Notes: generated from the sequence alone by a model not told the origin. DNA of 64,000 bases from Methanobacteriota archaeon (GCA_023393455.1 JAEWLJ010000015.1:124001-188000); one strand, 5' to 3'. Counted from the first letter of the stretch, positions 25,713-34,074 are shown. Program-made: numbers and translations.

Positions 25713-26081
25713 TCACCTGAGGATCCGTACTCTGCTCCCCGTCGGGTTGTCCCGGACGAGGTCCTCGATAGTCATGCACGTCCCGTTTGCGCCGGTGATC
25801 TTGCTCACCGCTGCCTCGGAGAAGTCCAGTGCAGCGATCTTCACCGGCAGGTTCAGTGCGCCGCTGCCGAGCACTTTGCCCGGCACCAGGATCGTCTCGC
25901 CTTCGTTCGCGTACCGGTCGATCTTGCTGAGGTTCACCTCGGCGTAGTTCTTCCGGGGCGCATCCAGCCTCTTTGCAATCTCGCGCCAGATGCCCGCCTC
26001 GTGCACGCGCGACGCATCTTTCAGCGTCACGATGAGGGCGGTCAGCCGGGGGTTCGATTTACTCTCGGTTGTCTTCTTCAT
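25713..26081 (-). CDS. rpl18e: Large subunit ribosomal protein eL18
   Basis: The 122-residue archaeal/eukaryal L18 homologue contains NPRLTALIVTLKDASR, IWREIAKRLDAPRKNYAEVNLSKI and VLVPGKVLGSG-like sequence near 67-76. It is absent from bacteria and supports the archaeal assignment. The start overlaps the rpoD stop by 4 bases (ATGA type). Confidence 0.96.
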   Translation of the reverse strand: MKKTTESKSNPRLTALIVTLKDASRVHEAGIWREIAKRLDAPRKNYAEVNLSKIDRYANEGETILVPGKVLGSGALNLPVKIAALDFSEAAVSKITGANGTCMTIEDLVRDNPTGSRVRILR

Positions 26082-26908
26082 TCAGTCCCCTCTCCCGTAA
26101 TCTCGTTCATCACGTCTACCAGGTCGTCTGATGATCTCTGTATGTAATGTAGCGCTCTCTCGATGATATCGCGGACGGGCATTGAGCCGTCGCTCTCCAC
26201 CACGAAGATGAATCTCTCTGCGTCCGTGTCGATACGGATGGCCGCTTCGGTGCCGATCCCGCCGGCAAGGCATGCCCGCTCGCAGAGCCTGCAGAGGGAA
26301 CAGAGTTCCTGCCGTCCTTCGACGACCCGGGCTTTCCCCTGTTTCGTCTCGAGCACGTTCCTCGGGCATTCGTCGATGCACATGCCGCACCCGTCACACC
26401 TCGCGTCGATGGCGATCACGGGGTAGTTCTTGTAGCCGCAGGCGGTCGTTGCCTGCCACTTGGCATGCTCTTTTCCGGTGCCGAGGATCGCATGTGCTTC
26501 GAGCACGATCTTCTGGTCTTTCGCGAGCTCGATGATGGGGATGCCTTCCTCCGCCGGTGCGGCGTCGGGATCCTGCGGTATCAGGTCGCTTGAGCTGACG
26601 GTCTTCGGCCCCTCGACGGAGAGCGTATAGGTCGCGGTGCAGGCCGAGCATCCGGCATCTTCGCAGGTGCACTCGCTGCGCGGTTTGTAGACCTTGAGGT
26701 CTGTCCGGAGCGGAATGAGTCCCAGGCGGTGTGTCAGCATCTCGTCGAAGAGGACACTCGTGTTGTCGTAGATGCGGACGTCTTCTATGGCGAGCGTTGG
26801 CACTTCGCTGATCATCGCCCGCCGGAACATATTGGCGAACGACATCGAAACGCCGCTCAAGGTGAATTTGGCGACTCTTTCATCCAGTCGAGAAAACGCT
26901 ATCTCCAT
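26078..26908 (-). CDS. rpoD: RNA polymerase subunit D with iron-sulfur domain
   Basis: The 276-residue homologue of Rpb3/alpha nucleates polymerase assembly with subunit L. The dimerisation part includes SFANMFRRAMISEVP. An inserted ferredoxin-like domain carries two complete cysteine sets, Cys171/174/177/181 and Cys203/206/209/213, enough for two 4Fe-4S clusters. A further CTCEDAGCSAC (80-90) could bind zinc. Many methanogen D subunits have one or two clusters, while other archaea have lost them. It overlaps rps11 by one base and rpl18e by four. Confidence 0.96.
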   Translation of the reverse strand: MEIAFSRLDERVAKFTLSGVSMSFANMFRRAMISEVPTLAIEDVRIYDNTSVLFDEMLTHRLGLIPLRTDLKVYKPRSECTCEDAGCSACTATYTLSVEGPKTVSSSDLIPQDPDAAPAEEGIPIIELAKDQKIVLEAHAILGTGKEHAKWQATTACGYKNYPVIAIDARCDGCGMCIDECPRNVLETKQGKARVVEGRQELCSLCRLCERACLAGGIGTEAAIRIDTDAERFIFVVESDGSMPVRDIIERALHYIQRSSDDLVDVMNEITGEGTE

Positions 26909-27297
26909 TACACTCTCCTTCCTCTCCGTCCGCCCTTGCCGCGGATGCTGTCGTGAGGCACCGGAGTGACGTCTTCTATGCGGCCGATCCTCATTCCTGC
27001 ACGGGCAAGAGCGCGGATCGCTGCCTGGGCTCCGGGACCGGGGCTCCTCTGTTTGCCCCGGCCGGGTGCGCGGACCTTCACGTGGACGCCGGTGATTCCC
27101 TTGTCCCGTGCGTTCTGCGCAACCTGGATCGCCATCTGCATGGCGGCGTACGGGGAGCTCTCGTTCCTGTCCTGCTTCACGACCATACCGCCGCTGCTCT
27201 TCGTGATCGTCTCCGCTCCGGAGAGGTCGGTGACGGTGATGATGGTGTTGTTAAAGGAGGCAAAGATGTGCGCGATGCCCCATTTCTCTTCTGCCAT
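26908..27297 (-). CDS. rps11: Small subunit ribosomal protein uS11
   Basis: The 129-residue platform protein has WGIAHIFASFNNTIITVTDLSG (6-27), GGMVVKQDRNESSPYAAM and the C-terminal DVTPVPHDSIRGKGGRRGRRV. Its position between rps4 and rpoD is the standard archaeal order. The spacer to rps4 is 4 bases. Confidence 0.97.
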   Translation of the reverse strand: MAEEKWGIAHIFASFNNTIITVTDLSGAETITKSSGGMVVKQDRNESSPYAAMQMAIQVAQNARDKGITGVHVKVRAPGRGKQRSPGPGAQAAIRALARAGMRIGRIEDVTPVPHDSIRGKGGRRGRRV

Positions 27298-27301
27298 GGT
27301 G

Positions 27302-27850
27302 TTACCTCATTCCTGTGCGGGCGATACGGCTTCTCTCGGGATGAACGTCGTTCGTGAGGGGGGAGGGGCCGTAGTAACTGATCTCAGCCTCTTCGACTCT
27401 CTCGACCCGGTAACCCGGGATGGTTACCCGGCGACCCCTGATCGCGATGTGGCCGTGGGTGATGAACTGGCGCGCCTGCTTCGGGGATCGTGCGAGTCCT
27501 CTGCGGATGACCAGCGTCTGAAGCCGGCGGTCGAGTTGCTGCTCGACTTTGAGCGCGAGCACATCGCCGACATCGGCGTTCTCGCCGACGAGACCGTAGC
27601 GGTACAGGTGGTTGACGAGCTCGTCCTTCTTCTTCAGGTAGTCCTCGGTGCTGAGCCCACCCGAGCGCAGCGCCACCAGTTCACGGGCGGCGGCACGGTA
27701 CTTCCGCAGCACGCTCTGGGCTTTCCAGAGTTCGCGCTTGTTCCGGAGGCCGTAATCGATGACGAGCCGCTTTTCATCCTCAAGCCGGGTCTTCTCGAAC
27801 TGCCGCTTGGGCGTCGCATACGTTTTGTAGTTCTTTCCGGGATATCCCAT
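27302..27850 (-). CDS. rps4: Small subunit ribosomal protein uS4
   Basis: The 182-residue primary 16S-binding protein starts MGYPGKNYKTYATPKRQFEK. Its S4 RNA-binding domain spans about 104-165 (LDRRLQTLVIRRGLARSPKQARQFI, HGHIAIRGRRVTIPGYRV). It lacks the bacterial zinc motif, as usual for archaea. It follows rps13 by 11 bases. Confidence 0.97.
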   Translation of the reverse strand: MGYPGKNYKTYATPKRQFEKTRLEDEKRLVIDYGLRNKRELWKAQSVLRKYRAAARELVALRSGGLSTEDYLKKKDELVNHLYRYGLVGENADVGDVLALKVEQQLDRRLQTLVIRRGLARSPKQARQFITHGHIAIRGRRVTIPGYRVERVEEAEISYYGPSPLTNDVHPERSRIARTGMR

Positions 27851-27861
27851 TTAATCACCAC

Positions 27862-28311
27862 TCAATCTTTCTTTCTCTTGACGCCGACGGTCGTGCCCGT
27901 TCTTCCGGTGGACTTGGTGCGCTGGCCGCGGACCTTCTGCCCGGTCTCGTGCCTGATGCCGCGGTAACTCCGCATCTTCCTCATGCGGTTGACGTCGTCG
28001 TCGTTCATCATCGAGAGGTCGGTTCCGAGGAGGTGGCGGACATCCGCGGTGTAGACGTCTTTCTGGCGGTTGACCATCCACTCGGGCACGCTCTCGGTGT
28101 AGGTGTCAACGGCGTTTGCGATCCGTGCGACCGATTCGTCGTCGAGTTTGCCGAGCACGGCACGGGGGTCAACGTTGGCGAGAGCGGTTATGGTGCGCGC
28201 CGTGTGCGGACCAATGCCCATGATCCCGGTCAGTGCGATGTGCACCGCCTTGGTGCCGTCGAGATCGGTGTTCCTGACTCGAACAAAGTACTTTATCTCT
28301 TCATCATCCAT
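27862..28311 (-). CDS. rps13: Small subunit ribosomal protein uS13
   Basis: The 149-residue protein has VRIRNTDLDG-like sequence at 10-18, ALTGIMGIGPHTA (27-39), DLSMMNDDDVNRMRKMRSYRGIRHETGQKVRGQRTKSTGR and a basic tail. It contacts the head and the A- and P-site tRNAs. It is the first protein gene of the superoperon, 35 bases downstream of tRNA-Ser, so the tRNA may be processed from the same transcript. Confidence 0.97.
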   Translation of the reverse strand: MDDEEIKYFVRVRNTDLDGTKAVHIALTGIMGIGPHTARTITALANVDPRAVLGKLDDESVARIANAVDTYTESVPEWMVNRQKDVYTADVRHLLGTDLSMMNDDDVNRMRKMRSYRGIRHETGQKVRGQRTKSTGRTGTTVGVKRKKD

Positions 28312-28345
28312 GTGATCGCCTCATCATCGACGTTGTCGGTGAAAG

Positions 28346-28430
28346 CGCTGAGGGAGGGATTTGAACCCTCGAGTCCCAGGGGGACACAGGTTTAGCAAAC
28401 CTGCGCCATACCAGGCTTGGCTACCTCAAC
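28346..28430 (-). tRNA. tRNA-Ser (GCT)
   Basis: Acceptor GTTGAGG pairs with CCTCAGC (one G-T pair) and the discriminator is G, as for serine. The anticodon loop TTGCTAA gives GCT (plus-strand AGC at 28394-28396). A long variable arm, GTCCC...GGGAC, marks the class II structure. The length is 85 bases. No CCA is encoded. It sits directly upstream of rps13. Confidence 0.95.
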
Positions 28431-28503
28431 ATAGAACTTCGCATCTTTCGATACTCGCAACACCCGTGGTGCTGCTCCAGACACAGCATTCTATGACTTG
28501 TGC

Positions 28504-28513
28504 CTATTTATTT
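28504..28513 (-). promoter_or_regulatory. TATA box candidate of tRNA-Ser/superoperon
   Basis: On the minus strand the segment reads AAATAAATAG, about 75 bases upstream of the tRNA-Ser 5' end, in an AT-rich island (28500-28540). It is the best promoter candidate for tRNA-Ser and possibly for the ribosomal genes downstream. It lies close to the 3' end of the deoxyhypusine synthase gene, which is read on the same strand. Confidence 0.45.
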
Positions 28514-28532
28514 TGGCTTCATTGATTAATAA

Positions 28533-29510
28533 TCATTGTGGTGATCGGGAAGGGCGGCGGGCGCGCTCGATCCCGCTCCCGATCAGCCCCGATGCGACGA
28601 TGGGGAGCGCGATCGTCGCGTCGCAGAAGCACTGGACCCGGGGTGATTCGGGTGCCTCCTTGCCCCAGCTGATCGCCTCCTCGAACGTGCACCCGGATAG
28701 CCCGCCCCAGTGGGGGGCGTCGGTGGTGTACTGGATGGCGTAGGCGTGCCCGCCGAGGTCCTGGTCATGGATCGACGCGATGACCTGGGTCTGCTGGATG
28801 AAGTTCTTCGGGACGCCGCCGCCGACGTAGATGACGCCGGTCTTCTGCGCTTCCTCGACCATGCGGGTGATCTCGTCGGTGTCGGCGATCTGGTCGACAT
28901 CGACGGCGACCCCGTTCCGGCGCGCCATCACGAGGCCGATCCCGATGGATGAGTCGCAGAGGGCGGGGATGAAGATCGGGACGCCGTATTCCGCGCAGGT
29001 GGCGATGAGCGACCGGCCTTCCGGCCGCCGTTCGCGGAGCCAGTCCCCGAGACGGCGGATGAACTCCCGCGAGGAGCCCCGGAACGGTGCTATCTCGTCG
29101 GCGAACCGGGCTATCTCCGCGTCGATGCTCCGGAACTCTTCTTCATATGCAAAGACGTCGTAGATGCGGTCGATCCCCTCGTTAAAGAGCGCTTCGTCGT
29201 CGGCGTGGTGGTGGCCGAGGTAGTGCCGGACGCCGAGGTGCTCGCAGGTGTCGTGGAAGATGTTTGCGCCTGTCGAGACGATGACGTCGACGTAACGGTG
29301 CTTGACGAGCTCGATGAGCACGTTCTGCATGCCTGCCGGGATCATCGCGCCCGAGAGTCCCATGAATATTGTGCAGTCGGGATCGTTGACCATCCTGGTC
29401 CAGATGCCGAGCGACTCCCCGAGTTTTCTCCCCTGGAAGCCGGTCCGGCTCATGGATTCTAAGAGGGCCGTTACATCCTTGTTCGGTTTGACTGGCTGCG
29501 TTGGTTTCAT
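28533..29510 (-). CDS. dys: Deoxyhypusine synthase
   Basis: The 325-residue enzyme transfers aminobutyl from spermidine to a lysine of aIF5A. FMGLSGAMIPAGMQ (near 47-60), VSTGANIFHDTCEHLG, DSSIGIG and the catalytic-lysine segment YVGGGVPKNFIQQTQ are present, with APHWGGLSGCTFEEAISWGK after it. ATG 29510 starts the conserved part. The frame continues 91 codons upstream only because it reads through the GC-rich repeat, so that part is rejected. It lies upstream of tRNA-Ser and the superoperon on the same strand. Confidence 0.94.
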   Translation of the reverse strand: MKPTQPVKPNKDVTALLESMSRTGFQGRKLGESLGIWTRMVNDPDCTIFMGLSGAMIPAGMQNVLIELVKHRYVDVIVSTGANIFHDTCEHLGVRHYLGHHHADDEALFNEGIDRIYDVFAYEEEFRSIDAEIARFADEIAPFRGSSREFIRRLGDWLRERRPEGRSLIATCAEYGVPIFIPALCDSSIGIGLVMARRNGVAVDVDQIADTDEITRMVEEAQKTGVIYVGGGVPKNFIQQTQVIASIHDQDLGGHAYAIQYTTDAPHWGGLSGCTFEEAISWGKEAPESPRVQCFCDATIALPIVASGLIGSGIERARRPSRSPQ

Positions 29511-29655
29511 GGAAATATCGTGATACTGTTTCTGGTTGTGGCGTATTAATGGTTGGTGCCCATTAGGTGGAGCGAAGCGGATGGAGGTATTGGGGCTGTC
29601 ATTGTGGCGGGTCGGGAGGAGTGGGTGGGGGCCACAAAGGAAGGACCTTACGCAA
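29511..29655. other. dys upstream region before repeat
   Basis: This segment must contain the dys promoter. An ATTAATA element on the minus strand near 29546-29552 is a TATA candidate, about 38 bases upstream of the ATG. No gene is supported in it, and the GC-rich repeat begins at its distal end. Confidence 0.35.
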
Positions 29656-29842
29656 TAGAGACAGGGGAGGGGGCGTGCCCCCTCCCCGTCAGCCCCTCCC
29701 CCGGTGGCGATACCTCCACGGTCCACTGCATGGGTGAGAACCCGGGGAAGAACCGTGCACGGCTTCCCATCGGCTATCCCCACGCACTGCCCCCCCTCGT
29801 GGGCGGGGGAGGAGGCCGAAGGCCGGGCGGGGTGGGGGCTAC
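29656..29842 (+). repeat. GC-rich dispersed repeat, copy 1
   Basis: This block of about 187 bases closely matches 52586-52793 in the same orientation. It starts with TAGAGACAGG and a perfect hairpin (29664-29674 with 29677-29687, 11 bp, 2-base loop). It contains the blocks CCACGGTCCACTGCATGGG and CCACGCACTGCCCCC, and ends with GGCCGAAGGCCGGGCGGGGTGGG and CTAC. A variable piece lies in the middle (about 29732-29755). No transposase is nearby. Long open frames cross it on both strands, with no sign that either is a gene. Confidence 0.88.
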
Positions 29843-29862
29843 AGGAATCGCGGATAGGTTAA

Positions 29863-29988
29863 GGCAGGGGAGGGAGGATGCCCCACCACCCCCGGTGGCG
29901 ACACCCCTGGTTCACCGGCTGGAAGACACTGGCGAAGAATCGCACACGGTTTCCCATCGCCCCGCCCCCCGGGCAGGGTTACGACTAC
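29863..29988 (+). repeat. GC-rich dispersed repeat, diverged copy 1b
   Basis: Just after copy 1 a degenerate version begins. GGCAGGGGAGGG...TGCCCC, CACCCCCGGTGGCGACACC, CACACGGTTTCCCATCG, CCGCCCCC and a final CTAC follow in the same order as copy 1. The hairpin and the central blocks are eroded or deleted. It appears to be an older tandem copy in the same orientation. Confidence 0.6.
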
Positions 29989-30042
29989 AGAATATGCCGT
30001 TCTCGTTCCCAAAAAATCCCCGCGGCCGTCCCGCCGCCCGCT

Positions 30043-30049
30043 AAAAAAA
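30043..30049 (-). terminator. Oligo-T terminator of CBS operon
   Basis: Seven A residues on the plus strand give T7 in minus-strand RNA, about 22 bases past the stop of the last CBS gene at 30071. Confidence 0.55.
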
Positions 30050-30070
30050 GTGTAGTAGTACCCGGCCGCT

Positions 30071-30853
30071 TCACAGGGCCTGCACGAGCGAGTTCCGGGT
30101 CACAACGCCCGTGATCCTGCTATTCCTCGTGATCGGGACGGAACTGATGTTCTTCTTGAGCATCAGGTCGATGACGTCGGAGACGTCCGTATCTGCGTCC
30201 ATCGAGATCAGGGGCGTGGTCATGATGTCCCGCACGAGCAGGTTCCTGATCCGGTACTCCTGCCGGGTATCCTCCACGATATCTTTCAGCGCGTGGAGCG
30301 CCTTCGCGACATCGGTCTCAGTGACGATGCCGAGGACGGTGTCCCCGTCCTCCACGATGAAGCGGTTGATCTCGCCGTCAAGCATCCTGCGGCGGAGGTG
30401 GACGGCGCGTTCCTCGCTCTGGATGGTGTGCGCCGGTTCCATGACCTCGAGGGTGCCGCCCGCCGGGCGGAGCACCTTCAGGAGATCGCCCGCCGTCACC
30501 TGCCCGATCAGGCGGTGCTCGGCATCGAAGACCACGACCAGCTTGTAGTGCTGGAGCAGCGGTACCAGGATGTCGATGCTCTGGTCGGGATACGCGGAGG
30601 TGAAGTTCTCCTCGACCGTGTTCGCGACATGAATGGATGTGGCCTTCAGCGCCTGGGTCTTCTTGCTCCCGAGCGCCTCGGCGATTGCTGCGCGTGACGT
30701 CGTCCCGATGACCGTGCCGTTATTGGTCACGATAAGCGGATCGACGCCCTCACCGAGCATCTTATCGAGCGCTTCGCTGACAAAGGCGGACTTGGCGATG
30801 GTGATCGGTTTTGCCATCACGTCTTTGACAAGTACCTGAAATCTGTCGCTCAT
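30071..30853 (-). CDS. CBS-domain protein (fifth in operon)
   Basis: The 260-residue protein consists of four CBS motifs, that is two Bateman modules (about 1-125 and 135-260), with typical boundaries such as VKDVMAKPITIAK, DIMTTPLISMDADTDVSDVIDLM and ITGVVTRNSLVQAL. CBS pairs bind adenosine nucleotides, SAM or other small ligands. No effector domain is attached. It overlaps the preceding CBS gene by 4 bases (ATGA) and is the last gene of the operon. Confidence 0.9.
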   Translation of the reverse strand: MSDRFQVLVKDVMAKPITIAKSAFVSEALDKMLGEGVDPLIVTNNGTVIGTTSRAAIAEALGSKKTQALKATSIHVANTVEENFTSAYPDQSIDILVPLLQHYKLVVVFDAEHRLIGQVTAGDLLKVLRPAGGTLEVMEPAHTIQSEERAVHLRRRMLDGEINRFIVEDGDTVLGIVTETDVAKALHALKDIVEDTRQEYRIRNLLVRDIMTTPLISMDADTDVSDVIDLMLKKNISSVPITRNSRITGVVTRNSLVQAL

Positions 30854-31695
30854 TTTGCCACTTCCTTGATGATATCATCTCTCTTGAGCACGCCCCGGAT
30901 ATCGTCGTCCTCCACGACGACGAGGCTGTTGATCTGGTGTTCCAGCATCAGCCCGACGGCATCCTGGAGGGATGCACCGGGGGAGACGGTGATGACCGGG
31001 CGGCTCATGATGTCTTCTGCAACTGCCGATACCTCAACGACGTACCTGAAGCGTTTTTGCCCCGCCGGCGCCTCCTTCCTGAGGTGAGTAACGTCTTTCC
31101 TGGGCAGGTTCATCCGCTCGTCCAGATACTCGTAAAATGCGAGGTTGCTCTCTGTAATTATGCCGGCAAGGCTTCCATTGTCGTTAACGACAATAAGTTT
31201 ATCGTTTTTTCCCTTTATCGTGTCGATGACGTGGTCGAGCGAGTGATACCGGTTCACCGTGGCCGCATCCTCCATAACCTCGCCGACCCTGGCGGTGAGC
31301 CCGCGGATATGGGCCGAGCGCATCACATCCAGTTTGGTGACGATGCCGGTCACCTTGCCCTCTTCGACGACGGGGATCCCGGAGATGTCCTTATCCAGCA
31401 TGATGGTCGCGATATCGCGGATGCCGGTCTGTTGCGCTACCGTGATCGGGTCGGGCGCCATCAGGATACTGACCGGGATCCGGTCGATCGGACGCCGCCG
31501 CCACATCGGTTCCGTCTGCCTGAGCCGGTACGCGATATCCTTCTTGGTGAGGATGCCCCGGAGTTCGTCCTCTTCCATGACGGGCAGCCTCGACACCCGG
31601 TGCTTGAGCATGAGGTTTCGCGCATAGGCAACGTTGTCGGTCGGTACAACGACGTACACCGGAGATGCCATCACGTCTATAGCTCGCATCTTCAT
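30850..31695 (-). CDS. CBS-domain protein (fourth in operon)
   Basis: The 281-residue protein has four CBS motifs: AIDVMASPVYVVVPTDNV, ILMAPDPITVAQQTGI, VGEVMEDAATVNRYHS and AEDIMSRPVITVSPGA. A less conserved stretch of about 30 residues sits between motifs 3 and 4 (near 195-220). It has no catalytic or membrane domain, so a ligand-sensing partner protein is the likely role. It starts 1 base after the upstream CBS gene's stop and overlaps the next gene by four bases. Confidence 0.9.
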   Translation of the reverse strand: MKMRAIDVMASPVYVVVPTDNVAYARNLMLKHRVSRLPVMEEDELRGILTKKDIAYRLRQTEPMWRRRPIDRIPVSILMAPDPITVAQQTGIRDIATIMLDKDISGIPVVEEGKVTGIVTKLDVMRSAHIRGLTARVGEVMEDAATVNRYHSLDHVIDTIKGKNDKLIVVNDNGSLAGIITESNLAFYEYLDERMNLPRKDVTHLRKEAPAGQKRFRYVVEVSAVAEDIMSRPVITVSPGASLQDAVGLMLEHQINSLVVVEDDDIRGVLKRDDIIKEVAK

Positions 31696-31696
31696 A

Positions 31697-32644
31697 TCAC
31701 TCCTCAGAAAACGCTTTCACAAGGTCGTACTCCGTTACCAGACCGACAAGGTGGGAGTCCTCTATGATCGGGAGCGCCCCGACACGCCGCCGGATCATCT
31801 CGAGGGCGATCTCGTGGATGTTCCGCTCAGGCGTGATGGTGTGCAGTTCCCCGGAGAGGAGCGAGCGCACCGGCACCCCCATCACCTCGGCGGAGTCCCC
31901 GGTCGTCAGCTGCTCGAAAGCCTTGCCCTTCCCGAGATAACTCATGACATCGGTGGCGGTGACGATCCCACAGAGGACGTCATCGGCAACAACCGGAAGG
32001 CGCCTGAACCGGCATTTCACCATCTCCCGGCAGACCTTGCCGATAGGTGTGTCGGGGGCGGTGACGCGCACCGAAGCGTTCATGATATCTTCCGCCTTGC
32101 GGCTCGAGTTCTCGGTGGCGAGCACCTTCATCACGTCGCGTTCGGTCACGATGCCCTTCAGTTCCCCTTCGGCGTCGGTGATGGGGATCCCGCCGATATT
32201 TTTGTTGACGATGATGTCGACCGCGTCGCCGATGGTTCCGGTTACGGGCATCGTGACCAGGTGCGGCGTCATGATCTCGCGGAGCCCCTCGTTGATGGCC
32301 GCAAGGAAGTTCCCGGCGTGCTTCACCTGCACGAGGTTGAACTTGTCGCCGCCGCCCATGAAGTTGATGATGTCGCCGACGGTCACGATCCCCCGGAGGT
32401 GGCGCGTCCCCGCGTCGACGACCGGCAGCCTGCGGAACCCTTCCCGGGTCATGATCTCGACCGCCTGGATGATCGTGGTCGTCTGCTGCGCCACGACGAC
32501 ATCCCTTGTGGCGATCGCCATGATCTCGCCTTCATGCTCGGCGATCTTTGTCTTGAAGTCGACCGGCCCGCGTTCGCGCTTGCCCGGCATCTTCAGGAGC
32601 CTGTCGGCTGGTTTCTTATCCGAATTATTCGAGTTGGGTTGCAT
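31697..32644 (-). CDS. CBS-domain protein (third in operon)
   Basis: The 315-residue protein has a polar N-terminus (1-40, Lys-rich), then four CBS motifs: IATRDVVVAQQTTTI, LREIMTPHLVTMPVTGT, AEDIMNASVRVTAPDTP and VRSLLSGELHTITPERN. Glycine-rich GGGDKFNL (near 98-105) follows the first motif. It is the longest protein of the set. A gap of 38 bases separates it from the second gene, the only sizeable spacer in the operon, where GGAGGGATACC supplies a binding site. Confidence 0.9.
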   Translation of the reverse strand: MQPNSNNSDKKPADRLLKMPGKRERGPVDFKTKIAEHEGEIMAIATRDVVVAQQTTTIIQAVEIMTREGFRRLPVVDAGTRHLRGIVTVGDIINFMGGGDKFNLVQVKHAGNFLAAINEGLREIMTPHLVTMPVTGTIGDAVDIIVNKNIGGIPITDAEGELKGIVTERDVMKVLATENSSRKAEDIMNASVRVTAPDTPIGKVCREMVKCRFRRLPVVADDVLCGIVTATDVMSYLGKGKAFEQLTTGDSAEVMGVPVRSLLSGELHTITPERNIHEIALEMIRRRVGALPIIEDSHLVGLVTEYDLVKAFSEE

Positions 32645-32682
32645 GGTATCCCTCCTTTGAAATCGTGGTTTTGGAGTCTTCC

Positions 32683-33438
32683 TCAGGGCAGACGGCCACT
32701 GAGGACATCATGCCGGTCGATAACGCCGACGAGCCGCTTCTTCGCGTCGACGACCGGGAGCATGCTGACGTCGTGCTCGACCATCAGCCGGCTCGCCGTC
32801 GCGATCGTGTCGTCCGGCGTCACCGAGATGACGGGTGTCGTCATCACTTGCTCGACGATGGTGTCCGCCTGGTTCTTCACCGATATGCGGACATTCCCGG
32901 CGCGCAGGAGATCCCGTCGGGAGACTACACCGATAGTCTCGTTCTTTTGCACCACGGGAAATGCAGTAAACTCGCTTGCGACGATCAGGTTATAGATGCG
33001 GTGTATGGGCTCGTCCGGGGTGCAGGTGACGGGCTCTCGCGACATGGCGTCCTCGACCCTGCCGGGGATGGTGCGGCGCGAGATCAGGATGGGGAAGAGT
33101 TCGGAGAAGAGCACCCCTCCCTGGTATACGCCGTCTTCGTTGACTACTGCAGTGCTGTTTGTGCGGGCATTCATGATCGCGACGCCTGCCTCCGCAAGGG
33201 AGGTCTCCGGGCCGACCCGGGCGGCCTCCCGGACGAACCCCGTGATCGTGACGTTCGACTTGGTGTCCATGACTCGCAGGACGTCGGTGATGTCGAGATA
33301 CCCTTTCAGGCGGTCTTTCTCGTCCACGACGTAGACCTCACGAAAGACGTCGTCCCTGAGGACGCTCCTTGCTTTTGTGACGTAATCGTCGTAATGCAGG
33401 GTGGGGATATCCACCATCAGGTCTGAGGCCACCTTCAT
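32683..33438 (-). CDS. CBS-domain protein (second in operon)
   Basis: The protein has 251 residues from ATG 33438, which overlaps the first gene's stop (ATGA). Four CBS motifs are seen: ASDLMVDIPTLHYDD, ITGFVREAARVGPETS, VEDAMSREPVTCTPDEP and VEQVMTTPVISVTPDDT. The frame is open to 33528 but that part overlaps the zinc-ribbon end of the first gene, so it is not used. The first motif is unusual in carrying RSVLRDDVFREVYVVDE in place of the usual Met-rich helix. Confidence 0.9.
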   Translation of the reverse strand: MKVASDLMVDIPTLHYDDYVTKARSVLRDDVFREVYVVDEKDRLKGYLDITDVLRVMDTKSNVTITGFVREAARVGPETSLAEAGVAIMNARTNSTAVVNEDGVYQGGVLFSELFPILISRRTIPGRVEDAMSREPVTCTPDEPIHRIYNLIVASEFTAFPVVQKNETIGVVSRRDLLRAGNVRISVKNQADTIVEQVMTTPVISVTPDDTIATASRLMVEHDVSMLPVVDAKKRLVGVIDRHDVLSGRLP

Positions 33439-33998
33439 AACAACTGCTCCTCCTCCCGACAGACGGGGCAGAGCATAAGGTTGTCGACCCTCGAGAGGTC
33501 GTCGGACATATTCCCGCACCGGTCGCATAGTCCCATGGCATACTCCTCTTCGCGGTTGATCTCGATGAGATCCGCGAGGAGTTCGTTCACTTCGGCCGCG
33601 ACGGTGAGGATGTCTCGAACCGTCACGATCCCGATGACCACCTGGTCTTCAACGACGGGGAGCCTGCGGACACGGTGCTTCACCATCATTCCCGCGGCAT
33701 CCCCGACCAGCTTCTCGACGCTGATCGTGATCAGAGGCGTGCTCATGATCTCGCTGACGAGAACTTCACCCGGTTTTAAATCTTTAGCCACGACTTTGCA
33801 GTTGATATCCTCTTCCGTGACGATCCCGGTAGGCAGGTTGTTCTGCAGGACGATGCAACTCCCTACCTCGTTGCGGCACATAGCCTGCGCTGCCCGGGCG
33901 ACAGTCTCACCGACATCGATGGTTATCGGATGACTCTGCATGACATCCCTGACCGGTATGCGTGTCTCGAAACGGATGGTATCACTATTATTCATCAT
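33435..33998 (-). CDS. CBS-pair protein with C-terminal zinc ribbon (first in operon)
   Basis: The 187-residue protein has one Bateman module (two CBS motifs, VRDVMQSHPITIDVGET and VSEIMSTPLITISVEKL) and a C-terminal zinc ribbon with CDRCG near 158-162 and CPVC near 177-180. The start is ATG 33998, or the adjacent ATG at 33995. GGAGAATACC precedes it. The zinc ribbon could bind nucleic acid or protein and makes this the only member with a likely output domain. It leads the five-gene operon. Confidence 0.9.
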   Translation of the reverse strand: MMNNSDTIRFETRIPVRDVMQSHPITIDVGETVARAAQAMCRNEVGSCIVLQNNLPTGIVTEEDINCKVVAKDLKPGEVLVSEIMSTPLITISVEKLVGDAAGMMVKHRVRRLPVVEDQVVIGIVTVRDILTVAAEVNELLADLIEINREEEYAMGLCDRCGNMSDDLSRVDNLMLCPVCREEEQLL

Positions 33999-34063
33999 GG
34001 TATTCTCCTAATCTGGCCGCAATTAGGGCCGATTTTCCAGGTGCAAGTCTATCTAGGTTTCAG

Positions 34064-34074
34064 CAGTATAAAAG
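34064..34074 (-). promoter_or_regulatory. TATA box of CBS operon
   Basis: On the minus strand this reads CTTTTATACTG, about 66 bases upstream of the first CBS gene. Transcription would start near 34045 and leave a leader of about 45 bases with the GGAGAA binding site. Confidence 0.5.

Noticed and set aside
29511..29783. N-terminal extension of deoxyhypusine synthase by 91 residues
   Set aside because: It reads through repeat copy 1 and has no family match. The conserved start is at 29510.
29553..30044. 163-codon plus-strand frame across the GC-rich repeat, and a similar 102-codon frame at 52495-52803
   Set aside because: Both exist because the repeat is GC-rich and has few stops. The opposite strand is equally open, the peptides are Pro/Gly/Arg-rich, and the variable middle breaks the shared part. 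No binding site or promoter supports them.
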